In this document: one piece after another, positions 8,308 through 16,800 of the stretch
Numbering within the stretch: the first letter of the stretch is position 1
Layout: the number at the start of each line of letters is the position of its first letter
Assembly: GCF_000427685.1 (NCBI RefSeq)
Contig: NZ_KE386573.1
Coordinates: forward strand, 372,001 to 436,000
Direction: 5' to 3'
From: Haloplanus natans DSM 17983
GTDB taxonomy: Archaea > Halobacteriota > Halobacteria > Halobacteriales > Haloferacaceae
DNA: 64,000 nucleotides
Made by a program: the position numbers and the translations under genes
Notes under the pieces: model-generated
The model's input: the letters and a program-made list of their open reading frames with translations, nothing else
Databases searched by the model: none
What the model was told of the DNA's origin: nothing

Positions 8308-9690
8308 ATGAAGCGACTCAAAGACCCGGTACACGGGTACATACAGATCGAAGACAAATTTTTTGATCAGATAATCGACACCAGACCATTTCAACGACTC
8401 AGGGATCTTAAGCAGCTATCGGCGACGTTTATGGTGTATCCGTCTGCGAATCATACTCGATTTGAACACTCGCTGGGCGTCTTCTCCCTTGCTAAGCGCG
8501 CCTTCGACAATCTTCGCGAAAATCGTGAGTTCCGAAATGGAATCGATTGTGACGAAGTAGAAACGACGCTCCTCTGTGCAGCCTTGCTGCATGATATCGG
8601 ACACCCTCCGTTTTCGCACATCGCTGAGGAACTTCTGGATAAGTCCTTGCTGAAGTCCAAACTGGCCACTCTCGGACTCAAAAAGCGAATGGACGAGGCA
8701 GGGATCGGTAGCGTTCTGACCGATAACCATCCGCTTGACCAGAAAGCCGAACACGAACTACTGAGTTGTATCATAACGCTACGTTACTACACGTCTGCGA
8801 TTGAGGAGATGGGCGTCGACCCATACGAAGTGGCGGCGTACATCCTCGGCTATAGTATCAGGGCTGAACAAAACGAAGGGTGGCAACACAGGGTCACGTC
8901 ACATATACTTTCCTCAACGATGGATGTCGACCGTCTCGACTATGTACGCCGAGACAACTTCATGACCGGTGCAGACGTAGCAAATATCGACACTGAACGG
9001 CTCGTTTCCTCATATACCACTCACCAAAATTCGGATACCGGCGATTACGAACTGACCTTCTCCGATAACGCCCTCAGCACCGTGAGTAATTATCTTGAGG
9101 GCCGGCTTGCAGTTTATATGTGGGTCACCCAACACCACAAATCGGTGTACGCGAATGCTCTGCTACGCGAGCTCCTTACAGAATTGGATGAATATAACCG
9201 AGGGGACCTATTCACTCCGGAGAACGTTCTAGACAAGTACCTCTCCGATAGTGACGTTCGAACACGACTTCGCCGTGCTCGGGACGCAGATGAAAACGAA
9301 CGACTCTCCCGCCTGTACGACCGCTTCTTTGAACGCGATTTCCTGACTTCCTGCTGGAAACACAAACTAGGATATCAAAATAAAATTTCCATTGATGCAA
9401 GGGAGGCCTTTGAGGACAAGCTTGGAGACAACGAAACGCAGCTTGAAAAGCGAATCGCGGAAGCCATTTCGATTGATGATCGTTTCGTCTGGGTAGAGCA
9501 ATCGTACGTACCTAACTACAAGCCAGCCGATCTTCGTGACGTACAGGTGGCATACGAGGGTGAAGTACAGTCCGTCAGTGATATCGGGCTATATAAGGAA
9601 GACGACTACACTGGACCGACGCCGTATATTTTCGCCCCTAAGGGTCACAGTCACGAAATCGTGGATCTGTTGAATGACGCACTTGGCTGA
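8308..9690 (+). CDS. HD-domain phosphohydrolase (SAMHD1/dGTPase-like)
   Basis: This 460-aa HD-superfamily protein begins MKRLKDPVHGYIQI, the usual start of archaeal and bacterial SAMHD1-like proteins. Metal ligands are visible: H54 in RFEHSLG, H95-D96 in LLHDIGHPPFSH, and D206/D208 in MDVDRLDYVRRD. Family members hydrolyse dNTPs or other phosphoesters, and some deplete nucleotides in antiviral defence. Base composition and codon use (AAA, ATA, TTT) differ sharply from flanking genes, pointing to recent transfer together with the winged-helix gene. Actual substrate is unknown. Confidence 0.88.
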   Translation: MKRLKDPVHGYIQIEDKFFDQIIDTRPFQRLRDLKQLSATFMVYPSANHTRFEHSLGVFSLAKRAFDNLRENREFRNGIDCDEVETTLLCAALLHDIGHPPFSHIAEELLDKSLLKSKLATLGLKKRMDEAGIGSVLTDNHPLDQKAEHELLSCIITLRYYTSAIEEMGVDPYEVAAYILGYSIRAEQNEGWQHRVTSHILSSTMDVDRLDYVRRDNFMTGADVANIDTERLVSSYTTHQNSDTGDYELTFSDNALSTVSNYLEGRLAVYMWVTQHHKSVYANALLRELLTELDEYNRGDLFTPENVLDKYLSDSDVRTRLRRARDADENERLSRLYDRFFERDFLTSCWKHKLGYQNKISIDAREAFEDKLGDNETQLEKRIAEAISIDDRFVWVEQSYVPNYKPADLRDVQVAYEGEVQSVSDIGLYKEDDYTGPTPYIFAPKGHSHEIVDLLNDALG

Positions 9691-9707
9691 GTTACCCAGT
9701 ACATCCG

Positions 9708-10307
9708 TTACGAACGGTGGTTCGCAAACACGAACTCCGTGCTGCTTCCGAGCGGATCGGTCGCCGTCTCCGTCCGCAGGTCCACGAAGCCCGCCTCGCG
9801 GAGCTGGGCGAGCGTTCGGTCCCGCCCCGGCGCCGAGAAGAACATCCGCCCGCCCATCCACCCCTCGCGAACTGTCTCGAACCGGCTGCCGGGCAGGGTC
9901 ATCAGGAGTCGGCCGCCCGGCCGGAGGACGCGCTCGAACTCCCGGTACACGTCGGGCTGTGACTCGCGGGGGACGTGAAAGACGGCGTGGTAGGCGGTCA
10001 CGGCGTCGACGCTGTCGTCGGCGAGCGGCAGTGCGGCCATATCGCCCTGAACGAGACGTGCCTCTGGCCCCGTCTCCCGCGCGAGTTCCAGCCCCCGCCG
10101 CGACAGATCGAGGCCGACGCTCCCGGCCGGGAGGTTCGCGAGCGTCCGCGCACCATCGCCACAGCCGGCGTCGAGGACGGTCGCGTCGGGCGGGAGTTCG
10201 TCGAGCAGGTCACCGATGAGCGCGGCGTCCGAGCCCGTCGGGTCGCGCCGGCGGGCGTACGTCTCCGCGACTGCGTCCCACGCCCGCCGAATCTCGTCTC
10301 GGTCCAT
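9708..10307 (-). CDS. class I SAM-dependent methyltransferase
   Basis: This 199-aa UbiE/Methyltransf_11-type enzyme has motif I VLDAGCGDGA (residues 44-53), the acidic end of strand 2 in GLDLSRRG, the motif II region VQGDMAALPL, and the post-II VLRPGGRLLMTLPG. It begins with ATG at 10307 (MDRDEIRRAWDAVAETYARRRD), a start typical of the family. The substrate is unknown. It is convergent with the HD gene 17 nt away and divergent from the site-2 protease. Confidence 0.88.
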   Translation of the reverse strand: MDRDEIRRAWDAVAETYARRRDPTGSDAALIGDLLDELPPDATVLDAGCGDGARTLANLPAGSVGLDLSRRGLELARETGPEARLVQGDMAALPLADDSVDAVTAYHAVFHVPRESQPDVYREFERVLRPGGRLLMTLPGSRFETVREGWMGGRMFFSAPGRDRTLAQLREAGFVDLRTETATDPLGSSTEFVFANHRS

Positions 10308-10387
10308 ACGGAGTCGTGGGCTCGGAGCGGGGTAGGTCTCACGCCCTGTACGACCGACTTAAGTTTTAGCGGACTGACAACTGTAGT

Positions 10388-11527
10388 ATGCGGAGCTACC
10401 GACTCCTCTCGATCTGGGGGATCCCGATTCGGGTCAACACCTCGCTACTGATCTTTCTCCCCATCCTCGCGTGGCTGATCGGAAGTGGGGGACAGATCGA
10501 GACCTACGCCGGACTGATCGGGCGACTCACCGGCGTCGAGTTCGACCTCGCTCGCCTCCGCGCCGGATCGATGCCGTGGCTCGTCGGCGTCGTCGCGGCG
10601 GTCGGCCTGTTCGTGAGCGTCACCGTCCACGAACTCGGGCACTCGTGGGTCGCCATGCGGTACGGGATCGAAATCGAGTCGATCACGCTCTGGATCTTGG
10701 GGGGATTGGCGTCGTTGAAGACGTTCCCGAAGGAGTGGAACCGGGAGTTCTGGATCGCTATCGCCAGGCCCGTCTCCAGTCTCCTCGTCGCCGTCGTCTG
10801 TTACGTCGCCGTCCTCGTGATGCCGGAGTCGCTTCAGATTCCCCGGTTCGTCGCCGGGTGGCTCGCCATCGTGAACGTCACGCTGGCGGTTTTCAATCTT
10901 CTCCCGGCGTTCCCGATGGACGGGGGTCGCATCCTGCGTGCGCTCCTCGCTCGCTCGCGCCCGTACGGCACCGCGACCCGTCTCGCCGCCCGGGTCGGCG
11001 TCGGCTTCGCCTTCCTCTTTGCCATCGTGGCCGTCCTCAACTTCCAGATCATCCTCCTGCTGCTCGCCTTCTTCATCTACAGCGCGGCGACGACCGAGTC
11101 GAAGGCGGTCCTGCTGGATGAACTCCTCGAAGGGATCACCGTTGGCGACATCATGACGCACGATCCGGCGCGGGTCACGATGTCGACGACCCTCGACGAG
11201 TTCGGGGGGCAGATGCTCCGCGACCGGCAGACGACCTACCTCGTGACCGACACGGGCGGCACGCCGGTCGGCCTCGTCACCCTCGACGATCTGAAGAAGG
11301 CCCGCCGGGGGGACCGCGAGACGGCAACCGTCGGCGAGATCATGCGCGACGTACCGAGCGTCGACTCCGCGGCAGACGCCTTCGAGACGCTGGCGCGACT
11401 GCAGGGACCGGGTGGGATTTACGCCCTCGTCCAGCGCGACGGCGAACTCCTCGGCATCCTCTCCGAGGCCGACTACGCCCACGCCATGACGATCCAGCGG
11501 GGGTTCCGGAGCGGGATCGGCGGGTAG
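10388..11527 (+). CDS. site-2 protease family (M50) with CBS pair
   Basis: This 379-aa intramembrane zinc metalloprotease has the metal-binding HELGH at residues 81-85 within a membrane segment, and the third ligand in NLLPAFPMDGG (Asp178). About six membrane segments cover residues 1-235. From about residue 250 two CBS domains follow (TVGDIMTHDP..., TVGEIMRDVP...), a common fusion that may sense adenylate nucleotides. The family cleaves membrane-bound regulators by intramembrane proteolysis; the target here is unknown. The start MRSYRLLSIWGIPI is family-typical. Confidence 0.92.
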   Translation: MRSYRLLSIWGIPIRVNTSLLIFLPILAWLIGSGGQIETYAGLIGRLTGVEFDLARLRAGSMPWLVGVVAAVGLFVSVTVHELGHSWVAMRYGIEIESITLWILGGLASLKTFPKEWNREFWIAIARPVSSLLVAVVCYVAVLVMPESLQIPRFVAGWLAIVNVTLAVFNLLPAFPMDGGRILRALLARSRPYGTATRLAARVGVGFAFLFAIVAVLNFQIILLLLAFFIYSAATTESKAVLLDELLEGITVGDIMTHDPARVTMSTTLDEFGGQMLRDRQTTYLVTDTGGTPVGLVTLDDLKKARRGDRETATVGEIMRDVPSVDSAADAFETLARLQGPGGIYALVQRDGELLGILSEADYAHAMTIQRGFRSGIGG

Positions 11528-11580
11528 GCGCGTGCCCGGCCCCGTGACAGTTATGCCCGCACACGACAACTGTCGAGCGT

Positions 11581-12885
11581 ATGTCCCAACAGATTCAGCA
11601 GGAACTCGACGTGGATCGGTTCACGCTCGGCCTCGTCGGCCCGGATCAGGAGTGGGCGGGCACGGTCGCCGACGGCGGCACGGTCCGCACGCACACGCCC
11701 CCGGCCTGCTGGGGGCCGATGATCACCCCCGAATTCCGCGGGGGTCACGAGGTGACACGCCCGATCCGGGTGGAGAACGCCGAACCCGGCGACGCCTTGG
11801 TCGTCCGCATCAAGGACGTGGAGGTGACGAGCGTCGCGACGAGTACGGGGAGCATGGCCGAACGCGAGGGTGCCTTCGGCGACGACCCCTTCGTCGACCA
11901 CCGCTGCCCCGAATGCGGCACCGAGTGGCCCGAGAGCGTCGTCGAGGGAATCGGCGAGGACGCGATCAAATGCGCGGAGTGTGGCGCCAACGCCTCCTCT
12001 TTTGGCTTCGAGTTCGGCTACACCGTCGCCTTCGACGACGACCGTTCCGTCGGGCTGACGGTCGGCGAAGAGGGCGCGACGGCCCTCGCCGAACGCGCCG
12101 ACGAGGCGATGGCGCTCCCCGAGCACTCCCGCCAGCATCCCATCCTGCTCTACAAGCCCGACGAGATTCCGGGGACGCTCGGCCACCTCCGGCCCTTCAT
12201 CGGCAACATCGGGACGACACCGCCCCGGGAGTTCCCCGACTCCCACAATGCCGGCGACTTCGGACAGTTCCTCGTCGGCGCCGGTCACGACTGGGGCCTG
12301 CCCGACGAGGACGCCCTCGCGGACCGCACCGACGGCCACATGGACTCGAACGACGTACGGCCGGGCGCGACGCTCGTCTGCCCGGTGAAAATCGAGGGCG
12401 CCGGCCTCTACGTCGGCGACCTGCACGCCAACCAGGGCGACGGCGAACTCTCCCTGCACACGACGGACGTGAGCGGGCGGACGGAACTCGAGGTCGAAGT
12501 GATCAAGGGACTGGACATCGACGGGCCACTTCTCCTCCCGAACGAGGCGGATCTGCCGCCCATCGCCAAGCCCTACACCGACGCCGAACGCGAAACGGGC
12601 GCCGAACTCGCCGCCGAGTACGACGTGGACGAGGTGGGAGACGCCGCGCCGATCCAGGTGATCGGCTCGGGCGCGACCATCAACGACGCCACCGACAACG
12701 CCTTCGACCGCGCGGGTACGCTCCTCGGGATGACCGAAGGGGAAGTCCGGGCCCGGTGTACGTTCTCCGGCGGCGTCGAAATCGCGCGCCTGCCCGGTGT
12801 CGTCCAGTTGTCGATGCTGGCGCCGATGGATCGGTTGGCGGACGTGGGACTGGCCGACGCCGTGCGGGCGCAGTACGATCTGTAG
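11581..12885 (+). CDS. acetamidase/formamidase family protein
   Basis: This 434-aa protein of the FmdA/AmdA family, hydrolases releasing ammonia from formamide or acetamide, shows the family segments GDALVVRIKDV, HPHGGN-type replaced by IGNIGTTP, HDWGLPDEDALADRTDGHMDSNDV, and LHANQGDGE. Residues near 100-140 contain an inserted zinc ribbon (CPECG and CAECG). It starts at ATG 11581 after CAACTGTCGAGCGT. It is monocistronic and 54 nt downstream of the protease gene. Confidence 0.88.
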   Translation: MSQQIQQELDVDRFTLGLVGPDQEWAGTVADGGTVRTHTPPACWGPMITPEFRGGHEVTRPIRVENAEPGDALVVRIKDVEVTSVATSTGSMAEREGAFGDDPFVDHRCPECGTEWPESVVEGIGEDAIKCAECGANASSFGFEFGYTVAFDDDRSVGLTVGEEGATALAERADEAMALPEHSRQHPILLYKPDEIPGTLGHLRPFIGNIGTTPPREFPDSHNAGDFGQFLVGAGHDWGLPDEDALADRTDGHMDSNDVRPGATLVCPVKIEGAGLYVGDLHANQGDGELSLHTTDVSGRTELEVEVIKGLDIDGPLLLPNEADLPPIAKPYTDAERETGAELAAEYDVDEVGDAAPIQVIGSGATINDATDNAFDRAGTLLGMTEGEVRARCTFSGGVEIARLPGVVQLSMLAPMDRLADVGLADAVRAQYDL

Positions 12886-12888
12886 CCG

Positions 12889-13152
12889 CTACGAGCCCCC
12901 GCGCATCGCCGGAAACAGCGCCACGTCGGCGCCGGCCGGGCAGTCGTCGTCGAGACTCGCCCGCTCGCCGTCGACCGTGACACGGACGCTCGGACGGAGC
13001 GTGCCGTCGCAGTCGACGAGGTGGGACTCGGCGCGGGGGTAGGCCGCGACGAACGCTTCGACCACCGCGCGGACCGTCCCTCCTTCGGGGTCGACCGACA
13101 CCCGCTTCTCGCCGGTCGCGGAGCGGAGCGGGCCGTAGACGGTCAGTTCCAC
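12889..13152 (-). CDS. MoaD/ThiS-family ubiquitin-like protein (SAMP-like)
   Basis: This 87-aa beta-grasp protein, MELTVYGPLRSATGEKRV..., ends CPAGADVALFPAMRGGS. Members supply sulfur for molybdopterin or tRNA thiolation, or are ligated to proteins as SAMPs through a C-terminal Gly-Gly. Here a serine follows the Gly-Gly, so activation would need trimming or a tolerant E1-like enzyme. It ends 4 nt from the convergent formamidase stop and is separated by 7 nt from the DUF1508 gene upstream, so they are probably cotranscribed. Confidence 0.85.
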   Translation of the reverse strand: MELTVYGPLRSATGEKRVSVDPEGGTVRAVVEAFVAAYPRAESHLVDCDGTLRPSVRVTVDGERASLDDDCPAGADVALFPAMRGGS

Positions 13153-13159
13153 GGCGCCG

Positions 13160-13345
13160 TTATCCCTCCGTCACCTCGGCGTCGGGGGCGATCCGTTTGA
13201 CACACTGGATGCCGCGTTTCGCCCCCTGTTTCGACACGTACCCCTCCGCGCTGTCCGCGACGATGTTGCCGTTCGACGCGACGAGCCGCCACCGCCACTC
13301 CTCGCCCCTGTCCTCGTACACCTCGAAGACCGGTTGGGCCGCCAT
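13160..13345 (-). CDS. DUF1508/UPF0339 (HVO_2922-type) protein
   Basis: This 61-aa protein carries one copy of the family repeat: FEVYEDRGEEWRWRLVASNG, then NIVADSAEGYVSKQGAKRGI. It starts at ATG 13345; longer in-frame starts are not conserved. The family is a small homodimeric beta-alpha-beta fold of unknown function, common in haloarchaea. It is the likely first gene of a two-gene unit with the SAMP-like protein. Confidence 0.9.
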   Translation of the reverse strand: MAAQPVFEVYEDRGEEWRWRLVASNGNIVADSAEGYVSKQGAKRGIQCVKRIAPDAEVTEG

Positions 13346-13431
13346 AGTCGCCGTTCGCCCGAGCGCGGTATACGTGTTCCGTCGCCGAGACGGGCGACAT
13401 CTTTACGTATCGGGTCACGATACCACGTCAC

Positions 13432-13578
13432 ATGGGAATGACGGCCGACTGTCAACGGTGTAGCGAATCGTTCGACTACCGACACGACGCCTGCCCGAAC
13501 TGCGGGTGGCGACCCGAGACGTGGCGTCAGAGTGGTCGGTACGGACTCGGCCGCCCCGGCCTCGGGGAGCGGGACTGA
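13432..13578 (+). CDS. small double-CxxC zinc-finger protein
   Basis: This 48-aa ORF from ATG 13432 to TGA 13576-13578 has CQRC and CPNCG pairs 11 residues apart, followed by W-rich segments and RYGLGRPG. It is a haloarchaeal micro zinc-finger (CPxCG-related) protein. Its stop overlaps the start of the next gene (TGATG), so the two are translationally coupled. The next gene is a paralogue, indicating a tandem duplication. Confidence 0.75.
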   Translation: MGMTADCQRCSESFDYRHDACPNCGWRPETWRQSGRYGLGRPGLGERD

Positions 13579-13790
13579 TGGGCGCGGAAAACGAGTGTCT
13601 CGGCTGCGGCGTCGACTTCGACTACGACGAGGGCGCCTGTCCCGAGTGTGGCTGGGACCCGCGGGACTTCTCGGCGCGCGGTCGCTACGGGCTGGCGAAA
13701 CCGGGACACGGCGAACCCGACGACGAGAGCGACGGCGAACGCGACGGCGGGCCGAGCGGGCCACCGCCGGGACCCAAGGGGCTGTTCTAG
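13578..13790 (+). CDS. small double-CxxC zinc-finger protein, tandem paralogue
   Basis: This 70-aa protein starts MGAENECLGCGVDFDYDEG. CLGC and CPECG match the preceding ORF in position, as do the aromatic GWDPRDFSARGRYGLAKPG tail and the flanking FDY. The last 25 residues are an acidic, proline-rich tail missing from the upstream paralogue. Its TAG overlaps the convergent MIP18 gene by 4 nt. Confidence 0.78.
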   Translation: MGAENECLGCGVDFDYDEGACPECGWDPRDFSARGRYGLAKPGHGEPDDESDGERDGGPSGPPPGPKGLF

Positions 13791-14569
13791 TCCGACCGCA
13801 TCGACAGCGGCGGCCGGTCCTCGGCGCGTCGCGACTCGTGGAGCGCGTCACAGACCGACCCCTGCCCGCTCATGTTGACGCCGGCCAGCCGGGTCCGGTG
13901 GCGCACCGTCTCGAACTGCGCGGGGTCGATGGGGTCGCCCTCCGGCGTCCGGAACAGTTCGGGGTGGTCGTCGTCGAGGCGGCCGGTCGCCCGCGCCTTC
14001 TCCAGATATCGCTCCAGCGGGTCGGCCTCGACGACGACGGCGAGGCCGCCCGCTCGACACCAGACGTGGGCGCGGCCGTCCTCGACCGTCACGTCCTCGC
14101 GGGTCAGGGTGACGATCTGGTCGCCGTCGAGGCCGGCGTCGAGGAGCGCCCCAGTTGCGTCGTGTTGGCGGGCGATCCGCGCCTTCTCGTCGAGTTCGGC
14201 GCGAACGGGGTCGACGCTCCCGTCGGCGTCGGGAAACGCCTCCCCGAACGAGAGGCGCTCGTTGACGCCACGAGTGATCTCCGCCTCGTGCATGTGCTCG
14301 CGGAGTTCGATCCGCGCGCGTTCGACGCCCGGCAACGACTCCACCTCGTCACGGGCGTCGGTCGTCATCATCCACGCGAAGGCGGGCGAACACCACGCCG
14401 TCGGGAGCGTCATCGCCACCCGCACCTCGCCCCCGTCGATCCGAACCGCATCGATGTACTCCAGTTCGACGATGGAGGTGTCGAGTTCGGGGTCGGTGAC
14501 CCGGTCGAGGCGTTCGCGGACCTGCGTCTCGGTCACGCCCTCGTCGGGGTCGAACGAGTCGGTCGACAT
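13787..14569 (-). CDS. MIP18/DUF59-family metal-sulfur cluster assembly protein
   Basis: In this 260-aa protein, residues 10-100 form the DUF59 domain (RVTDPELDTSIVELEYID..., LPTAWCSPAFAWMM with the conserved Cys). The family helps load Fe-S or other metal centres. The C-terminal 150 residues are not recognised, except a cysteine-containing NMSGQGSVCDALHESR end. The start ATG overlaps the stop of the amidohydrolase gene (TGATG), so the two are translated together. An enlarged DUF59 protein beside an amidohydrolase and an ADH is reminiscent of bacterial propane and methylketone monooxygenase gene clusters. Confidence 0.82.
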   Translation of the reverse strand: MSTDSFDPDEGVTETQVRERLDRVTDPELDTSIVELEYIDAVRIDGGEVRVAMTLPTAWCSPAFAWMMTTDARDEVESLPGVERARIELREHMHEAEITRGVNERLSFGEAFPDADGSVDPVRAELDEKARIARQHDATGALLDAGLDGDQIVTLTREDVTVEDGRAHVWCRAGGLAVVVEADPLERYLEKARATGRLDDDHPELFRTPEGDPIDPAQFETVRHRTRLAGVNMSGQGSVCDALHESRRAEDRPPLSMRSD

Positions 14570-15633
14570 CAGTCGTCCGCCGGCGCCGCGCTCGACCCGG
14601 CGTAGTGGTCGGCGAGGCCGAACTCCTCGGTCACGTCGTCGGATTTGAACTGTTCTTTTTTGGCCTCGATGTCGATGTCGTAGAGTTCGGCGGCGTTCTC
14701 GCCCATGATCTTCTTTTTCGTCTCCAGATCGAGTTCGACGCCGTACTCGTCGCGTTGCTCCTCGGTCAACTCGGCGTTCATCACCACGTCGACCAGCCAG
14801 TCGGGGTTCCAGAGCGCGTAGTCGGAGCCAAAGAGCAGGCGGTCCTCGCCCAGCCAGAAGAGGAGTTCGCCCATGATCTCGCCGAACTTCCGGGGGCGGT
14901 GGACGGCCATCGGCGCCGCGACGGCGAGGCCGCCGTAGACGTTCGGCTCCTGGGCGGCGATCCAGCAGAAGTCGTCGAGGCGGGGCAGGCCGACGTGTTC
15001 GACGACGAAGTTGAGTTCGGGGAAGGAGGTGGCGGCGTCGTCGACGTCCGCCACGTCGAAGGCGTCGCGGTTGAGCGGCCGGATCGTCGGTCCCTTGTGC
15101 GGGTGGATGTTCCGGATGCCGAGTTCCGCGCACTTCTCGAGGAACCTGAACGACTCCTCGCTGTCGAGACGCCAGCCTTTCGACTCCCCGCGCCACTCCG
15201 CCGTGTAGAGTTTCACCCCCTGCAGGTCGTACTTGTCGTTCAGCTCCTCCAGATACGCCAGCCCTTCCTCGCCATCACGCGGGTCGAACGTGCCGTTGAG
15301 GACGAACCGCTCGGGATACTCCTCGGCGAGTTCGGCGTTGTCCTCGGTCGTGTTGAACCCCTCGTCGTAGAAGTCGGTGAGATACGTGGGCTGGAAGATG
15401 CCCATATCCACCGCGGCCGACCCGAACAGGTCCTCTTTCATCCGATCGGCGCCGTACTTCCGGTACTCCTCCAGCGACCACTGCTTCTCTTCCGGCGTAA
15501 ACGCGGTGTGGTAGTCGTAGAAACACTGGATGAACTGCTCGCCGCCCTCGTGGACGATGTTCTCCTCGGTCGCATCCCACAGGTGGAGATGCGAGTCGAT
15601 GACGAACACGTCCTCGCCCTCGTACTCGTACAT
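14569..15633 (-). CDS. amidohydrolase family protein (COG2159-like)
   Basis: This 354-aa TIM-barrel metal-dependent hydrolase begins MYEYEGEDVFVIDSHLHLWD with the HxH metal motif. Further ligands are probably in NIHPHKGP, VVEHVGLPR and LLFGSDYALWNP (late Asp). ATG 15633 is preferred over an upstream ORF start that overlaps the divergent promoter. It heads a two-gene unit with the DUF59 gene and is divergent from the ADH gene (100 nt between starts). The substrate is unknown. Confidence 0.87.
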   Translation of the reverse strand: MYEYEGEDVFVIDSHLHLWDATEENIVHEGGEQFIQCFYDYHTAFTPEEKQWSLEEYRKYGADRMKEDLFGSAAVDMGIFQPTYLTDFYDEGFNTTEDNAELAEEYPERFVLNGTFDPRDGEEGLAYLEELNDKYDLQGVKLYTAEWRGESKGWRLDSEESFRFLEKCAELGIRNIHPHKGPTIRPLNRDAFDVADVDDAATSFPELNFVVEHVGLPRLDDFCWIAAQEPNVYGGLAVAAPMAVHRPRKFGEIMGELLFWLGEDRLLFGSDYALWNPDWLVDVVMNAELTEEQRDEYGVELDLETKKKIMGENAAELYDIDIEAKKEQFKSDDVTEEFGLADHYAGSSAAPADD

Positions 15634-15733
15634 GGTACGACCGTCCGTGAGGAATGTGCACAAATAACTATTATGGTCGTTCGTGTTTGTCGCCGGAGCA
15701 ACGCTTTTGTCGGCCGGGATGGACGGCTCACAC

Positions 15734-16777
15734 ATGCTCGCGGCACGACTGCACGCGTACACGGAGGAGATGGGCGACGCACTCTCCATCGACGAGGTGG
15801 ACCGACCGGCCGCCGACGGTCCCGACGACGTGATCGTCGAGGTCGAGGGCGCCGGCTGGTGTCAGACCGACAACCACATAATCGAGGGGATGTGGGAGGA
15901 GTACGCCCCCCAACCGCTCCCGATGACGCTCGGCCACGAAAACGCGGGGACCGTCGTCGAGGTGGGCGAGAACGTCGACATCGTCGACGCTGGCGACCGG
16001 GTGATCTGTCACCCGCACATGACCTGTGGTACCTGTCGGCCCTGTCGGCTGGGCGAGGATATGTACTGCGAGAACGCCCAGTTCCCGGGGCTGACCACCG
16101 ACGGCGGGTTCGCGGAGTATCTCCACACGAACGAGCGGGCGGTGATTCCTCTTCCCGGCGGCGTCGACCCCGCGGACATCGCGCCCCACGCCGACGCGGG
16201 GATCACGGCGTACCACGCGGTCAAGAAGGCCGTGGACGAACTCGACCCCGGCGACCACGCCGTCGTCATCGGCGTCGGCGGTCTCGGCCACATCGGCCTC
16301 CAGTGTCTCGACGCCATGAGCGCCGCCGAGATCACCGCCCTCGACATCAAACCGGCGGCCCGGGACCTCGCGACCGACCTCGGCGCTCATCACACCGTCG
16401 ACCCGTCGAGCGTCGACGTGGCCGACGAAATCGCGTCGATCACCGACGGCGTCGGCGCCCAGCAGATCATCGACTTCGTCGGCGCCGACGTGACGACTGG
16501 CTACGCGCCGTCGATTACGGCCGCCGGCGGCGACCACCACATCGTCGGCTACGGCGGCCACATCCACGAACCGTCGCAGGCGCTCGTCAACGGCGAGTTC
16601 GCCTACCGCGGTACGCTCGTCGGCCGCTACACCGAACTGCAGGAACTCGTTGCGCTGGTCGACCGTGGCGACGTGGAACTCCGGACCTCCCGCTACGACT
16701 TAGACGACATCAACACCGTCGCCGAACGCCTCGAACACGGCGACATCGAGGGGCGAGCGGTCATCGTGCCGTCGTAA
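15734..16777 (+). CDS. zinc-dependent alcohol dehydrogenase (NAD(P))
   Basis: This 347-aa medium-chain dehydrogenase has catalytic zinc ligands Cys43 (GWCQTD), His68-Glu69 (GHENAG) and structural zinc Cys98, 101, 104 and 112. The Rossmann motif is VIGVGGLGHIG, with D-I-K after it suggesting NAD preference. ATG 15734 (MLAARLHAYTEEM) gives the standard family start; ATG 15719 is an alternative. It is divergent from the amidohydrolase and DUF59 pair, and an alcohol-oxidising role in a shared pathway is inferred. Confidence 0.9.
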   Translation: MLAARLHAYTEEMGDALSIDEVDRPAADGPDDVIVEVEGAGWCQTDNHIIEGMWEEYAPQPLPMTLGHENAGTVVEVGENVDIVDAGDRVICHPHMTCGTCRPCRLGEDMYCENAQFPGLTTDGGFAEYLHTNERAVIPLPGGVDPADIAPHADAGITAYHAVKKAVDELDPGDHAVVIGVGGLGHIGLQCLDAMSAAEITALDIKPAARDLATDLGAHHTVDPSSVDVADEIASITDGVGAQQIIDFVGADVTTGYAPSITAAGGDHHIVGYGGHIHEPSQALVNGEFAYRGTLVGRYTELQELVALVDRGDVELRTSRYDLDDINTVAERLEHGDIEGRAVIVPS

Positions 16778-16800
16778 CGCTTCCACGGCTCGAGAGGTCG

